Positions 44,255-52,889 of a stretch of DNA of 64,000 nucleotides are shown here, piece by piece. The stretch's first letter is position 1, and the number at the start of each line of letters is the position of its first letter. Source of the DNA: Arthrobacter sp. Y81 (lineage in GTDB: Bacteria > Actinomycetota > Actinomycetes > Actinomycetales > Micrococcaceae); NCBI RefSeq assembly GCF_002929335.1, contig NZ_PJIL01000004.1, positions 1 to 64,000 on the forward strand, written 5' to 3'. Both the position numbers and the translations under genes were made by a program. The notes beneath the pieces were generated by a model. That model was not told the origin of the DNA and did not search any database. It saw nothing but the letters and a program-made list of their open reading frames with translations.

Positions 44255-45813
44255 GCCGACGAGGGCCAGATGCCGTGGTTGCCCGGCGAGAGCGTTCCGG
44301 CGGGGTCCAGCGCGTCCTTGAGGGAGGTGTAGAGCCGGTTCAGGGCGTGGTCGTTGAAGTCGAAGTTCCCTGCCACGTGCTCGATCAGCGAGGGGTGGGC
44401 GCGGTATTCGCTCCAGCCCCATTCGGCGGCCTTTTCACACATGAGGTCGACGGCGGCGTGCGCGGCTGCCGCTTCGGAGGGGTCGTTCACGTCGAAGAAG
44501 ACCATGCAGGCGCCCACGAGACTGCGCGTGTTGGCGATCCAGCCGAAGCCCGCCACCAGTCCGGCTGCTTCGAGGATGGTGCGGACCATGAGCTCGTGCT
44601 TGGCCGCGGATTCGCCGTCGAACGGGATCGCGGGCGAGAAGTCGATGTGGCCCACGTTTTCGCCGATGTGCTTCTTCATCATGTCCAGCAGGAACATGTT
44701 AGGGATGCCGGCCGGGACCAGGTCCAGCGGGTGCACTTCTTCCGGGCTGACATCGCCGCGGTAGGACCGTAGGTCCACGGTGACGCCGGGAAGGTGGGCG
44801 ACGGCGTCGGTGACAATGCGGCGCCGTGCCTCCACAATGGCTTCGTGGCCGTAGAAGGCGATGCGGGCGTGCCAGCGTCCCGGGGGCAGCGTCGCGGACA
44901 GCTTCGCCGCCTTCGACATCCCGGCGGTGTCCTGCATCGGGTTGGCCCGGCCGTCCTCGGGTTCCGGTGAGCTGGTGATCAGCGGCAGGCCTTGGATGGT
45001 GCCGTCCAGCACCAGAGGGCGGAGCGCGTCGATCAGCGGAGCGATGTCCTCGTCGTTGTGGCAGATGACCGCCCCGGTGGTGAACACCTCGGGTTCAGGC
45101 ATGAGCCAGACGCCCATCTTGGACACGATGCCGAAGTTGGACTGCATGAACAGGCTGTCCAGGGACGGGCCAAAGCCGCGCTTGTGCCGCTGCCACATGG
45201 GGCTATTGCTCATTGCGCCGAGGCCGGTACGGACCACTTCGCCGGAGGCGAGGACCACCTCCATGCCGCAGACGGCACTTGCGTGGTCGCCGTTGACGGT
45301 GTAGCCGTAGCCGTGGTCCAGGGTGTTGCCGACGATGCTGCCCCAGCCGAGGTCCGGGACCGAAATCCAGAGCTTCAGCCCGCGGGCCTTGATCTCGTTG
45401 TAGAGGTCGAAGAAGCTGACTCCGGGCTCGAGCAGGGCGTAGCCGGCGGCTTCATTGATTTCCAGAATCCTGTTCATCCGGCGCAGGCTCAGCACGACGG
45501 AGCCGTTGACCACCGGTGCGGAGCCGCCGTAGCCGTAGTTGCGTCCGGTGGAGGAGGTCCAGAGCTGTATCTGCAGTTCGTTGGCGATCCGGACCACGGC
45601 CTGTATTTCTTCAACGGTGGAGGGCTGGACCACAAATGAGGGCTGGTAGTCCGTGGCGTCGTCGCCCTCGTAGGGGTCGCGGAAGTCCTTGACCTGGCTT
45701 TCATCCAGCAGGACGGCGTCGGCCCCGAGGACCTCGGTCATCCGTGCAATGGCCTCAGTCAGGACCGACGATGAGTCTTTGAGTTCAGCGGTGGTTGTCA
45801 TGTGCTGTGTCAC
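44242..45813 (-). CDS. FAD-linked eugenol/vanillyl-alcohol oxidase family protein
   Basis: A 523-aa VAO-family flavoprotein close in length and pattern to Rhodococcus eugenol oxidase (from memory). Expected key residues are present: His389 (VGHIDFSP) for the covalent FAD link, Tyr95 (YGYGG), Tyr470-Arg471 (SEYRAH), and an Asp near 166-176 (NTLDHGYGY, NGDH) as possible base. These enzymes oxidise para-substituted phenols such as eugenol or vanillyl alcohol. GTG 45813 starts the frame; ATG 45801 is possible. It leads the operon and is divergent from the PucR-type regulator. Confidence 0.87.
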   Translation of the reverse strand: MTQHMTTTAELKDSSSVLTEAIARMTEVLGADAVLLDESQVKDFRDPYEGDDATDYQPSFVVQPSTVEEIQAVVRIANELQIQLWTSSTGRNYGYGGSAPVVNGSVVLSLRRMNRILEINEAAGYALLEPGVSFFDLYNEIKARGLKLWISVPDLGWGSIVGNTLDHGYGYTVNGDHASAVCGMEVVLASGEVVRTGLGAMSNSPMWQRHKRGFGPSLDSLFMQSNFGIVSKMGVWLMPEPEVFTTGAVICHNDEDIAPLIDALRPLVLDGTIQGLPLITSSPEPEDGRANPMQDTAGMSKAAKLSATLPPGRWHARIAFYGHEAIVEARRRIVTDAVAHLPGVTVDLRSYRGDVSPEEVHPLDLVPAGIPNMFLLDMMKKHIGENVGHIDFSPAIPFDGESAAKHELMVRTILEAAGLVAGFGWIANTRSLVGACMVFFDVNDPSEAAAAHAAVDLMCEKAAEWGWSEYRAHPSLIEHVAGNFDFNDHALNRLYTSLKDALDPAGTLSPGNHGIWPSSAKNS

Positions 45814-45829
45814 GCTCCGTTGCTTGACG

Positions 45830-45849
45830 GGTGTTCAACTCCGAACACC
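45830..45849. promoter_or_regulatory. 7-bp inverted repeat between the oxidase and pucR-like genes
   Basis: GGTGTTC (45830-45836) and GAACACC (45843-45849) form a perfect inverted repeat with a 6-bp spacer. It lies 17 bp before the oxidase start and about 150 bp before the regulator, a likely operator for that regulator. Confidence 0.6.
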
Positions 45850-45998
45850 GATTGGTTCAAGTGTGGTGTGGGGCACAGGGTTGGTTCTTGGTGCCGGACG
45901 GCAAGAAAAGCCGTTCCGTATGGCGCCCGGGAGCAAAGACCGTGCGAGCATCCCTATACTTGGCTTCCGGTAGGCAAGACCAAAGGGGGTTTATAGCA

Positions 45999-47339
45999 GT
46001 GATGAACTGGCTGGAGAGCCTCCACCCGCCGGCGGACCGCGCCGGCGACGGTCCGGCGTCGGATCCAGAGATCATTGCCAGCGCCGAGGCGGAAATCGGC
46101 GCGCCAGCCACGGCCTGGGCTGTCGAGACTGCCGCGGAGATAGTCCGCCAGGTGGATGAGGACTTCAGCCTCGCCGGGACGCCCGGCATGATGACAGGCA
46201 CCGAGCGGGAGGGCTGTGAAGCGTCCCTCCTCACGACCTTGATCGGTTTGCACCGCGGCACCGCGGCGGCGGACATTGTGGCCCCTCGCGGTGCACAGGA
46301 GAACGTCCGGTTGTCCGTGCGGCAGGGCGTCCCGATCGGTTCCGTGCTGCGCACCGTCTGGGCCTGCCACACCCGAGTCCAGGATGCGCTGCTCGCCGTC
46401 ATCGAGCAGGAAGTCCCTCCCGATCGCATGGTCGCTGAAGTGCGCGAGCTCAACGCGGCGCTTTTTGCATACGTGAATTCCTACGTCGTCGACCTCATGC
46501 ACGGTTACGAGGACGAGCTCACCCTGTGGCATGGCAGGCTGCCCGCCGAGCGGCTGAGGGTCATCACCGCAATCCTCGACGGCGAAGAGCCGGGCGAAGA
46601 CGCCGAACGCATTCTGGGGCTCAGGCTCGGCAGGCACCATCTGGTCGCCCTGGCGTGGCCCGCCACCACCGGGCACATCCCGGACCGTGAGGCGGCGCGT
46701 CAGCGATTCGGCACGGACGCGGCAAAGGCGCTCGGCGCCGCCGGCTTTTTGACCTTCGACTACCAGGGCACCACGCTCTTCTGGTGGGCGTTCAACACCC
46801 GCCCGGACCCTTCTGTGGCAGGTGGGCTACGTGCTGTGCCACGTGCCGACTGGATCCACGTCGCTGCCGGACGGCCCGGTTCCGGGCTAGCCGGTCTACG
46901 GTACAGCTACTTAGAGGCCCAGCAGGCTGCCCGGGTCGCACGCCTTTCGCCACGGCAGAAATTCTGGGACTACGACGAAGCCGGCATGCTGGCGCTGCTC
47001 CTTGCCGACCCGGAGGGAGCTGCCAGGTTCGTCCAGGTCCAGCTCGATGGGCTGCTGGGTCCGGACCAGAAACTGACCGACATCCGCGACACCCTCCGGC
47101 ACTTCCTGCTGGCCGGAAGCAGCCGCCTCGCCGCAGCCCAAGCCCTGCATCTGGCCACCAACACCGTGGCGTACCGGGTCAAACGCGCCGTCGAGCTCCT
47201 CGGCCGGCCCATCAACGAGAACCAGGCGGGGACCCTGGCGGCACTGGAGATGGCGCACACCTTCCCACATCTCACGGACGCGCAGGCCCCTTATGCGAGG
47301 CGGAACTTCACCCGTCAACACCAGAAGGAATCTCACTGA
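45999..47339 (+). CDS. PucR/CdaR-family regulator
   Basis: A 446-aa regulator. The C-terminal HTH_30 domain is clear (LRHFLLAGSSRLAAAQALHL, then ATNTVAYRVKRAVELLGR). The middle contains the GGDEF-like fold found in PucR/CdaR proteins, and the N-terminal part is a RsbRD-like helical sensor. GTG 45999 or ATG 46002 opens the gene, with AGGGGG upstream. It is divergent from the aromatic oxidase operon, so it is probably the activator sensing a phenolic substrate. Its 3' end faces icd with a 9-bp gap. Confidence 0.85.
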   Translation: MMNWLESLHPPADRAGDGPASDPEIIASAEAEIGAPATAWAVETAAEIVRQVDEDFSLAGTPGMMTGTEREGCEASLLTTLIGLHRGTAAADIVAPRGAQENVRLSVRQGVPIGSVLRTVWACHTRVQDALLAVIEQEVPPDRMVAEVRELNAALFAYVNSYVVDLMHGYEDELTLWHGRLPAERLRVITAILDGEEPGEDAERILGLRLGRHHLVALAWPATTGHIPDREAARQRFGTDAAKALGAAGFLTFDYQGTTLFWWAFNTRPDPSVAGGLRAVPRADWIHVAAGRPGSGLAGLRYSYLEAQQAARVARLSPRQKFWDYDEAGMLALLLADPEGAARFVQVQLDGLLGPDQKLTDIRDTLRHFLLAGSSRLAAAQALHLATNTVAYRVKRAVELLGRPINENQAGTLAALEMAHTFPHLTDAQAPYARRNFTRQHQKESH

Positions 47340-47348
47340 CGTTGGGGG

Positions 47349-48569
47349 CTAGCCCAGGCGTGCCTTGAGATTATCGTCCAGTGCTGCGAGGAACTCCTCT
47401 GTGGTGAGCCATTCCTGGTCCGGTCCCACCAAAAGGGCCAGATCCTTGGTCATCTGGCCGGCTTCGACCGTCTTGATGACGACGTCTTCGAGAGTGACGG
47501 CAAAGTCAATGACGGCAGGCGTGTTGTCCAATTTGCCGCGGTGCATGATTCCCCTGGTCCACGCGAAAATCGAGGCTATCGGGTTGGTGGAGGTCGGCTT
47601 GCCCTGCTGGTGCTGGCGGTAGTGGCGCGTCACGGTACCGTGGGCGGCTTCAGCCTCGACGGTTTTGCCGTCCGGGGTCATCAGCACGGAGGTCATGAGG
47701 CCGAGCGAGCCGTAGCCCTGGGCGATGGTGTCGGACTGGACGTCGCCGTCGTAGTTTTTGCAGGCCCAGACGTAGCCGCCTTCCCACTTCATCGCCGATG
47801 CCACCATGTCATCGATCAGCCGGTGCTCGTAGGTCAGGCCTGCCGCTTCGAACCGGTCCTTGAACTCGGCGTCGAATACTTCCTGGAAGAGGTCCTTGAA
47901 CTGGCCATCGTAGGCCTTCAGGATGGTGTTCTTGGTGGAGAGGTACACCGGGTAGTTCCGCTGCAGCCCGTACGCGAAGGAAGCGCGGGCGAAATCCCGG
48001 ATGGAGTCGTTGAAGTTGTACATGCCCATGGCCACCCCTCCCCCGTCCGGGTAGGTCACCACCGTCTGTTTGATCTCTTCGCCTCCGTCGGAGGGGGTGA
48101 AGGTCATGGTCAGCGTGCCAGGACCCGGGACCTTGAAGTTGGTCGCCATGTACTGGTCGCCGAAGGCGTGGCGGCCGATGATGATCGGCTTGTTCCAGCC
48201 CGGAACCAGGCGCGGGATGTTGGAAATGATGATGGGCTCGCGGAAGACGACGCCGCCCAGGATGTTGCGGACGGTTCCGTTCGGGGACGGCCACATCTTT
48301 TTCAGGCCGAATTCCTCGACCCGGGCCTCGTCAGGGGTTATCGTGGCGCACTTTACGCCGACGTTGAATTCCTTGATCGCGTTCGCGGCGTCGATCGTGA
48401 CCCGGTCATCGGTAGCGTCACGGTTCTGGAGGGACAAATCGAAGTACCTCAGGTCCACATCCAGATACGGGACGATCAGGCGGTCCTTGATGAACTGCCA
48501 GATGATGCGGGTCATCTCGTCGCCGTCAAGCTCCACAATGGAGCCAACGACCTTGATCTTTTCGTTCAT
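47349..48569 (-). CDS. icd: NADP-dependent isocitrate dehydrogenase
   Basis: A 406-aa dimeric NADP-type isocitrate dehydrogenase. Seen motifs: [17 protein letters not shown] at the start, the substrate loop [19 protein letters not shown], metal-binding DDMVA and [10 protein letters not shown], and NADP-type [12 protein letters not shown]. It turns isocitrate to 2-oxoglutarate and CO2. ATG 48569 begins the family domain. It sits 115 bp after pckG, separated by a strong hairpin, and is convergent with the pucR-like gene. Whether it is the only copy cannot be told here. Confidence 0.93.
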   Translation of the reverse strand: MNEKIKVVGSIVELDGDEMTRIIWQFIKDRLIVPYLDVDLRYFDLSLQNRDATDDRVTIDAANAIKEFNVGVKCATITPDEARVEEFGLKKMWPSPNGTVRNILGGVVFREPIIISNIPRLVPGWNKPIIIGRHAFGDQYMATNFKVPGPGTLTMTFTPSDGGEEIKQTVVTYPDGGGVAMGMYNFNDSIRDFARASFAYGLQRNYPVYLSTKNTILKAYDGQFKDLFQEVFDAEFKDRFEAAGLTYEHRLIDDMVASAMKWEGGYVWACKNYDGDVQSDTIAQGYGSLGLMTSVLMTPDGKTVEAEAAHGTVTRHYRQHQQGKPTSTNPIASIFAWTRGIMHRGKLDNTPAVIDFAVTLEDVVIKTVEAGQMTKDLALLVGPDQEWLTTEEFLAALDDNLKARLG

Positions 48570-48630
48570 GCGGTCTCCTTGATTTCATGGGCACAATGAC
48601 CCACCGAAGGTGGTCTGATATTCGAACCCT

Positions 48631-48676
48631 GGGCGGCGCCCGGTGGACGGAGGCTTTCGCGAGCCGGGCGCCGCCC
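48631..48676 (-). terminator. 13-bp GC-rich hairpin after pckG
   Basis: GGGCGGCGCCCGG (48631-48643) and CCGGGCGCCGCCC (48664-48676) are perfect complements, with a 20-nt loop. The hairpin starts 8 bp after the pckG stop and is a likely terminator for that gene. Confidence 0.75.
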
Positions 48677-48683
48677 CTGGCAC

Positions 48684-50543
48684 CTATCGGGAGCTGACGC
48701 GCGGCGTGCCCCGGCGGGCAGCGAAGCGGTTTTTGAGATGTTGCAGCTCGGCCGCCAGTTCGCGGGGCAGCGAATCACCGAACCGGGCGTACCACTGATC
48801 GATGCTGTCGATTTCCTGGGCCCATTCCTGTGAATCGACCGCCAGGGCGGCACTGAGGTGTCCGGGGGTGACGTCGAGGCCTTCGATGTCGAGGGACTCC
48901 GGCGCGGGGACGAAGCCGATGGGGGTTTCGATGGCAGCCGCTGTCCCCTCGAGGCGTTCGATGGCCCATTTCAGGACGCGGGAGTTGTCTCCGAACCCGG
49001 GCCAGAGGAAACTCCCGTCGCTGCCGCGGCGGAACCAGTTGACCAGGAAGATCCGGGGCAGTCGGGCAGGGTTGGCCGTCCGGCCGGTCTCCAGCCAGTG
49101 GTTGAGGTAGTCCCCTGCGTCGTAGCCGATGAAGGGAAGCATGGCCATCGGATCGCGGCGGACGACCCCGACCTGGCCGGCGGCTGCCGCCGTCGTCTCG
49201 GAAGACAGCGTTGATCCCATGAAGACACCGCCCGCCCAGTCCCTGGACTCGGTGACCAGAGGGATGGTTGTCTTCCTGCGGCCACCGAAGAATATGGCCG
49301 AGAGCGGCACACCCTCGGGCTGGTAGTATTCCTCGGCCAGGATGCCGACCTGGCTGATGGGCGTACAGAAGCGTGAGTTGGGATGGGCCGCGGGCCGGCC
49401 GGAGGCCGGGGTCCAGTCCTGGCCTGTCCAGTCGGTCAGGTGCTCGGGGATGTCCTGGGTCATCCCTTCCCACCAGACGCCGCCGTCATCGGTGAGGGCC
49501 ACGTTGGTGAAAATGGTGTTGCCCTTGGCGATAGCGTCCATGGCGTTGGGGTTGGTCTGCCATCCGGTGCCGGGTGCCACGCCGAAGAGGCCCGCCTCCG
49601 GGTTGGTGGCCCGCAGTTCCCCGTCCTTGCCCGGACGTATCCAGGCGATGTCATCCCCGAGGGTTTCCACCGTCCAGCCCTCCACGGTGGGGTTCAGCAG
49701 GGCGAGGTTGGTTTTACCGCAGGCCGAAGGGAACGCCGCGCTGACGTAGTAGGTCTTTTGTTCCGGGCTGGTGAGTTTGAGGATGAGCATGTGTTCCGCG
49801 AGCCAGCCCTCCTGCCGGGACATCGCGGACGCAATGCGCAGTGAGTAGCACTTCTTGCCCAGCAGCGCGTTGCCTCCGTACCCGGAGCCGTAGGACCAGA
49901 TGGATTTCTCCTCCGGGAAGTGCACGATCCATTTCTCGTCGTTGCAGGGCCAAGTGACGTCCTGCTGGCCTGGTTCCAGCGGTGCACCGACGGAGTGCAG
50001 CGCAGGGACGAAGTCCGCGTCCAGCTCCACCATTTTGGCCAGGACGTCGGACCCGGTGTGGGCCATGATGCGCATCGACGCCACGACGTAGGCGCTGTCA
50101 GTGATCTCAACCCCGAATTTGGGGTCCTCCGCGTCGAGGTGGCCCATCACGAACGGGATTACGTACATGGTGCGCCCGCGCATGGCGCCGGCGAAGAGCC
50201 CCTGCAGCTTCTCCTTCATCTGCGCGGGCTCCATCCAGTTGTTGGTGAAGCCCGAGTCCCGTTCGTCTTCGGAGCAGATGAAGGTCCGCTCTTCGACGCG
50301 GGCGACGTCCTTGGGGTCGGAGAAAGCGGCAAAGGAGTTCGGGAACTTGGCCTCGGCCAGGCGCGTCAGCGTGCCGGCTGCGACGAGTCCGTCGGTGAGC
50401 GCACGGTATTCGGCCTCGGATCCGTCGACCCAGTGGATACGGGCCGGTCCGGTCAGGGCGGCTACCTCCCCGACCCAGTCCAGAAGCCGATCAGAAGCAA
50501 CGGGGGCAGTGTCCAGGAGGCTGGAGTGTGTGGTGTTGTGCAC
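48684..50543 (-). CDS. pckG: phosphoenolpyruvate carboxykinase (GTP)
   Basis: A 619-aa GTP-type PEPCK that makes PEP from oxaloacetate for gluconeogenesis, or runs in reverse. The P-loop and active-site Cys lie in [15 protein letters not shown], with metal-site GDDIAWI and the guanine-site region near [22 protein letters not shown] 50543 has GGGGAAGGAAG upstream. The promoter region holds one copy of the 37-bp element also found before arsR. It is divergent from the glutathione-peroxidase gene. Confidence 0.95.
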   Translation of the reverse strand: MHNTTHSSLLDTAPVASDRLLDWVGEVAALTGPARIHWVDGSEAEYRALTDGLVAAGTLTRLAEAKFPNSFAAFSDPKDVARVEERTFICSEDERDSGFTNNWMEPAQMKEKLQGLFAGAMRGRTMYVIPFVMGHLDAEDPKFGVEITDSAYVVASMRIMAHTGSDVLAKMVELDADFVPALHSVGAPLEPGQQDVTWPCNDEKWIVHFPEEKSIWSYGSGYGGNALLGKKCYSLRIASAMSRQEGWLAEHMLILKLTSPEQKTYYVSAAFPSACGKTNLALLNPTVEGWTVETLGDDIAWIRPGKDGELRATNPEAGLFGVAPGTGWQTNPNAMDAIAKGNTIFTNVALTDDGGVWWEGMTQDIPEHLTDWTGQDWTPASGRPAAHPNSRFCTPISQVGILAEEYYQPEGVPLSAIFFGGRRKTTIPLVTESRDWAGGVFMGSTLSSETTAAAAGQVGVVRRDPMAMLPFIGYDAGDYLNHWLETGRTANPARLPRIFLVNWFRRGSDGSFLWPGFGDNSRVLKWAIERLEGTAAAIETPIGFVPAPESLDIEGLDVTPGHLSAALAVDSQEWAQEIDSIDQWYARFGDSLPRELAAELQHLKNRFAARRGTPRVSSR

Positions 50544-50680
50544 GGTTTTCTTCCTTCCCCCGCACTGACGGCGGGCGGGGCGGTCCTAGAAAAGTCATGG
50601 AAATTGTTCGCAAAGCCTCGGCCAGGGCTGACAGGAATCAGCAGCGGCCGTCCGCGCACCAATAGAGGAATCGGGCGGAT

Positions 50681-50717
50681 GCTTTACTATTTGATGGATA
50701 CATCATCTAATATAACA
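50681..50717. promoter_or_regulatory. 37-bp element, copy 1 (pckG/gpx divergent promoter)
   Basis: This 37-bp block matches the reverse complement of 52440-52476 at 32 of 37 positions. The core reads CATCATCTAATATAACA. It lies between pckG and the peroxidase gene, far more AT-rich than its surroundings. It is probably a shared operator or promoter of the nearby ArsR regulator. Confidence 0.75.
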
Positions 50718-50789
50718 GTCAATCAATGATGCGGGTCGCCCTGCCGTCACCGCGACCCCCTTGGACCAACAACTTTGCGAGGATGCCAC

Positions 50790-51275
50790 ATGACCGCCCT
50801 GCACTCGATTCCACTCACCCTCATCGACGGAACGGACACTGACTTCGGCCGCTTCAAGGGGGAGGTGGTGCTGGTGGTGAACGTCGCGTCCCAGTGCGGG
50901 TTCACGCCGCAGTACGCGGGGCTTGAGGCGCTGCACAACAAGTTCCGCGAGCAGGGCTTCGCGGTGCTGGGCGTCCCGTGCAACCAGTTTGCCGGGCAGG
51001 AGCCGGGGGCCGACGCCGAGATCGCCGAGTTCTGCGAACGAAACTTCGGCGTGACGTTCCCGCTGACCACCAAGGCAGACGTCCAGGGTGAGAACCAGCA
51101 CCCGCTCTATGCGGAACTGACCAAGTTCAAGACCGGCGAACTTCCGGACCTGGTGCAGTGGAATTTCGAGAAGTTCCTGGTGGACCGCGACGGCGCGGTC
51201 ATGGCGCGTTTTTCCCCCGGTTTGGCGCCGGACTCGCCCGAGATCATCGAGGCCGTCCAGTCAGCCCTTGCCTGA
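50790..51275 (+). CDS. glutathione-peroxidase-family protein (Cys type)
   Basis: A 161-aa thiol peroxidase with GPx fold. The catalytic Cys36 replaces selenocysteine in NVASQCGFTPQY. Other motifs are VLGVPCNQFAGQEPG, with the resolving-type Cys, and VQWNFEKFLV. It reduces hydrogen or lipid peroxides, in this group probably using thioredoxin or mycothiol systems and not glutathione. ATG 50790 is preferred, with GAGG seven bases upstream. It shares its promoter element with pckG. Confidence 0.9.
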   Translation: MTALHSIPLTLIDGTDTDFGRFKGEVVLVVNVASQCGFTPQYAGLEALHNKFREQGFAVLGVPCNQFAGQEPGADAEIAEFCERNFGVTFPLTTKADVQGENQHPLYAELTKFKTGELPDLVQWNFEKFLVDRDGAVMARFSPGLAPDSPEIIEAVQSALA

Positions 51276-51305
51276 TCCTGACGCAGGGCCAAGGGCGGGC
51301 CGTCA

Positions 51306-51324
51306 CCGGCAGGGATGCTGCCGG
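51306..51324. terminator. small hairpin between convergent genes
   Basis: CCGGCAG (51306-51312) and CTGCCGG (51318-51324) pair perfectly with a 5-nt loop. It lies between the peroxidase gene stop and the end of the 51332 gene and may terminate both. Confidence 0.55.
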
Positions 51325-51331
51325 CAGGTAA

Positions 51332-51808
51332 TTAGGGCCTCGCTGTCAGGCTTTCGGCATAGGGCAGGACGGTCCTCAAGTCCGGGGCGCCGGTTTCCAG
51401 GCGCGCCCGGGCGAGGGCGATGACGTCCAGGTCGGTGTTTTCGGCAAGGCGGACGACGGGGTGACCGTTGGGCAGCAGGCGCCACCGCGCCACGGGGAGG
51501 TTCCGGACCAGGACGGTGCCGACGAAAAGCCCGGTTTCAACCCTGAGCCGCCATGGCGCCGGCCGGTTCCTGTCCGGCCCGGCGAGGAGTCCTTCGAGTA
51601 CCTCGATCCCCGACGCGGCGTCAGCGAGCGTTGCGCCGCGGGCTGCGGTCCATTGACGGAGGCTGCTGCACTGCCCCAGATGGGCAGTGAGCTGTTTCTC
51701 CGCGGCAGCGGTGCCGAGCGCCGGTTCCCTGGTGAAGAAGATTGCATAGTCCCGGGGGGTGCCGGTACCAGGGTTGTGCCGGGAAAAATCCGCGGGCTGT
51801 CCGCTCAT
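51332..51808 (-). CDS. DUF6278-like protein, unknown function
   Basis: A 158-aa soluble protein. It resembles, from memory, proteins labelled DUF6278 in actinobacteria, with the pattern GLFVGTVLVRNLPVARWRLL followed by PNGHPVVRLAENTDLDVIAL. No catalytic motif is recognised. It overlaps the 51805 gene by 4 bp and is second in a two-gene operon. That operon starts opposite arsR with the 37-bp element between, so it may belong to the same regulon. Confidence 0.7.
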   Translation of the reverse strand: MSGQPADFSRHNPGTGTPRDYAIFFTREPALGTAAAEKQLTAHLGQCSSLRQWTAARGATLADAASGIEVLEGLLAGPDRNRPAPWRLRVETGLFVGTVLVRNLPVARWRLLPNGHPVVRLAENTDLDVIALARARLETGAPDLRTVLPYAESLTARP

Positions 51809-52263
51809 ATCCTGAGGCCTCCCGTTACCACCCGGGTGAGGGGAATCCCCGCCTGGAGTTCCTGTCCGTTGAGGGAGCTGTAGGCGGTGATGCGGCGATC
51901 CTCCCCCAGACCGGCCAGGGAAGCCCGAGGGAAGAGGGCCGTGACGGAGGCCCCCGCGCAGGACGCGCCGCCGCGGGGATGCACTGTGCGGGTGGCGGTC
52001 CCGAAATCGTAGGTGGACAGGCCGGTGACGCGCCCGTCCCGGAGGCTGACTGTGAGGTGCCGGATCGTGGTCCGGTCCGCGTCGCCGGCACGGAGCCCGA
52101 CCAGGTAGCTTCCCCTGCCTGGCGGCCTGTTCAGTTCGAATTCCACGCGCACGTCCGGGCCGGAGGAGTCCACCGAGACCCCGGCAATGAGCGGAGCCGG
52201 AGGCACGGGGGCGGGAACGGGCGCTGGCCGCTCGACCCGCGACTCCGTCCGCGGGTCCCTCAT
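51805..52263 (-). CDS. hypothetical protein, 152 aa
   Basis: A 152-aa protein I do not recognise. The first 30 residues are rich in Pro and charged residues (RVERPAPVPAPVPPAPLI), perhaps a flexible linker or an atypical signal. The rest is beta-rich (VRVEFELNRPPGRGSYLVGL). One Cys lies near residue 97. It is translated from ATG 52263 and its stop overlaps the next gene start (ATGA). Orientation and spacing place it under the divergent arsR promoter region. Confidence 0.65.
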   Translation of the reverse strand: MRDPRTESRVERPAPVPAPVPPAPLIAGVSVDSSGPDVRVEFELNRPPGRGSYLVGLRAGDADRTTIRHLTVSLRDGRVTGLSTYDFGTATRTVHPRGGASCAGASVTALFPRASLAGLGEDRRITAYSSLNGQELQAGIPLTRVVTGGLRI

Positions 52264-52439
52264 GGCCGGGCCTTTGCGGTCCGGCGGGCCGTGGCCGCCG
52301 CCGTGGTCATTGTCGCGCAGGGCATGCGGTGCCCCTTTCCCCGGTCGGGCAAAGTGGCTGCCGATGCCCTTGGCCGGTGTGGAGTGTCCGTCCGGTCCGC
52401 GGAAACCCGGGCCTGACAGGGACGGAATGTTCCGGCCCC

Positions 52440-52476
52440 TGTTATATTGGATGATGGATCTATAAAATAGTCAAGC
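52440..52476. promoter_or_regulatory. 37-bp element, copy 2 (arsR promoter)
   Basis: Inverted copy of the 50681-50717 element, ending 32 bp before arsR. It includes a TATAAA-like -10 candidate at 52461. Presence before the regulator and before another divergent pair is the pattern of an auto-regulated operator. Confidence 0.75.
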
Positions 52477-52508
52477 AAGTGCAGATTGTGATTGGCCGGG
52501 AGGCAGGC

Positions 52509-52889
52509 ATGGAAGAGTTCTCGGATTTCCGGGCGCCGTTGTACGAGGTGAAGGCCAACCTTTTCAAAGGCCTGGCGCATCCCGTGCGGATCAGGGTGCT
52601 GGAGCTGTTGTGCGAGGCGCCGGAGGTGTCCGTGACGGATCTTCTCGCCGCCACAGGCCTGGAGGCCTCGCATCTGTCCCAGCACCTGTCGGTGCTGCGC
52701 CGCTACCACCTGGTGAAGGGCGAACGCAGGGCACTGCAGATGTTCTATTCGCTGGCGTACCCGCAGGTCGCTGACCTGCTGTCCGTGGCACGTCTGCTGC
52801 TCAACGACATTCTGCACACCACGCGCGAGCACCTCGAACATTCGGCGGCCACGTCCCCCCTGGCTGCGGCCGCAGACAGCTCACAATGA
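52509..52889 (+). CDS. ArsR-family transcriptional regulator
   Basis: A 126-aa winged-helix repressor: FKGLAHPVRIRVLELLCEAP, then TGLEASHLSQHLSVLRRYHL as recognition helix, then the wing GERRALQMFYSL. There is only one Cys (LELLCEA), so neither a typical As/Cd site nor the two-Cys persulfide site is present. Sequence style matches ArsR proteins that precede SulP transporters in actinobacteria (memory). ATG 52509 has GGGAGG upstream. It overlaps sulP by 4 bp. The signal is unknown. Confidence 0.88.
   Translation: MEEFSDFRAPLYEVKANLFKGLAHPVRIRVLELLCEAPEVSVTDLLAATGLEASHLSQHLSVLRRYHLVKGERRALQMFYSLAYPQVADLLSVARLLLNDILHTTREHLEHSAATSPLAAAADSSQ

Noticed and set aside
52509..52889. ArsR as a persulfide or metal sensor
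   Set aside because: Only one Cys and no familiar metal-ligand set can be seen, so no sensor class is assigned.
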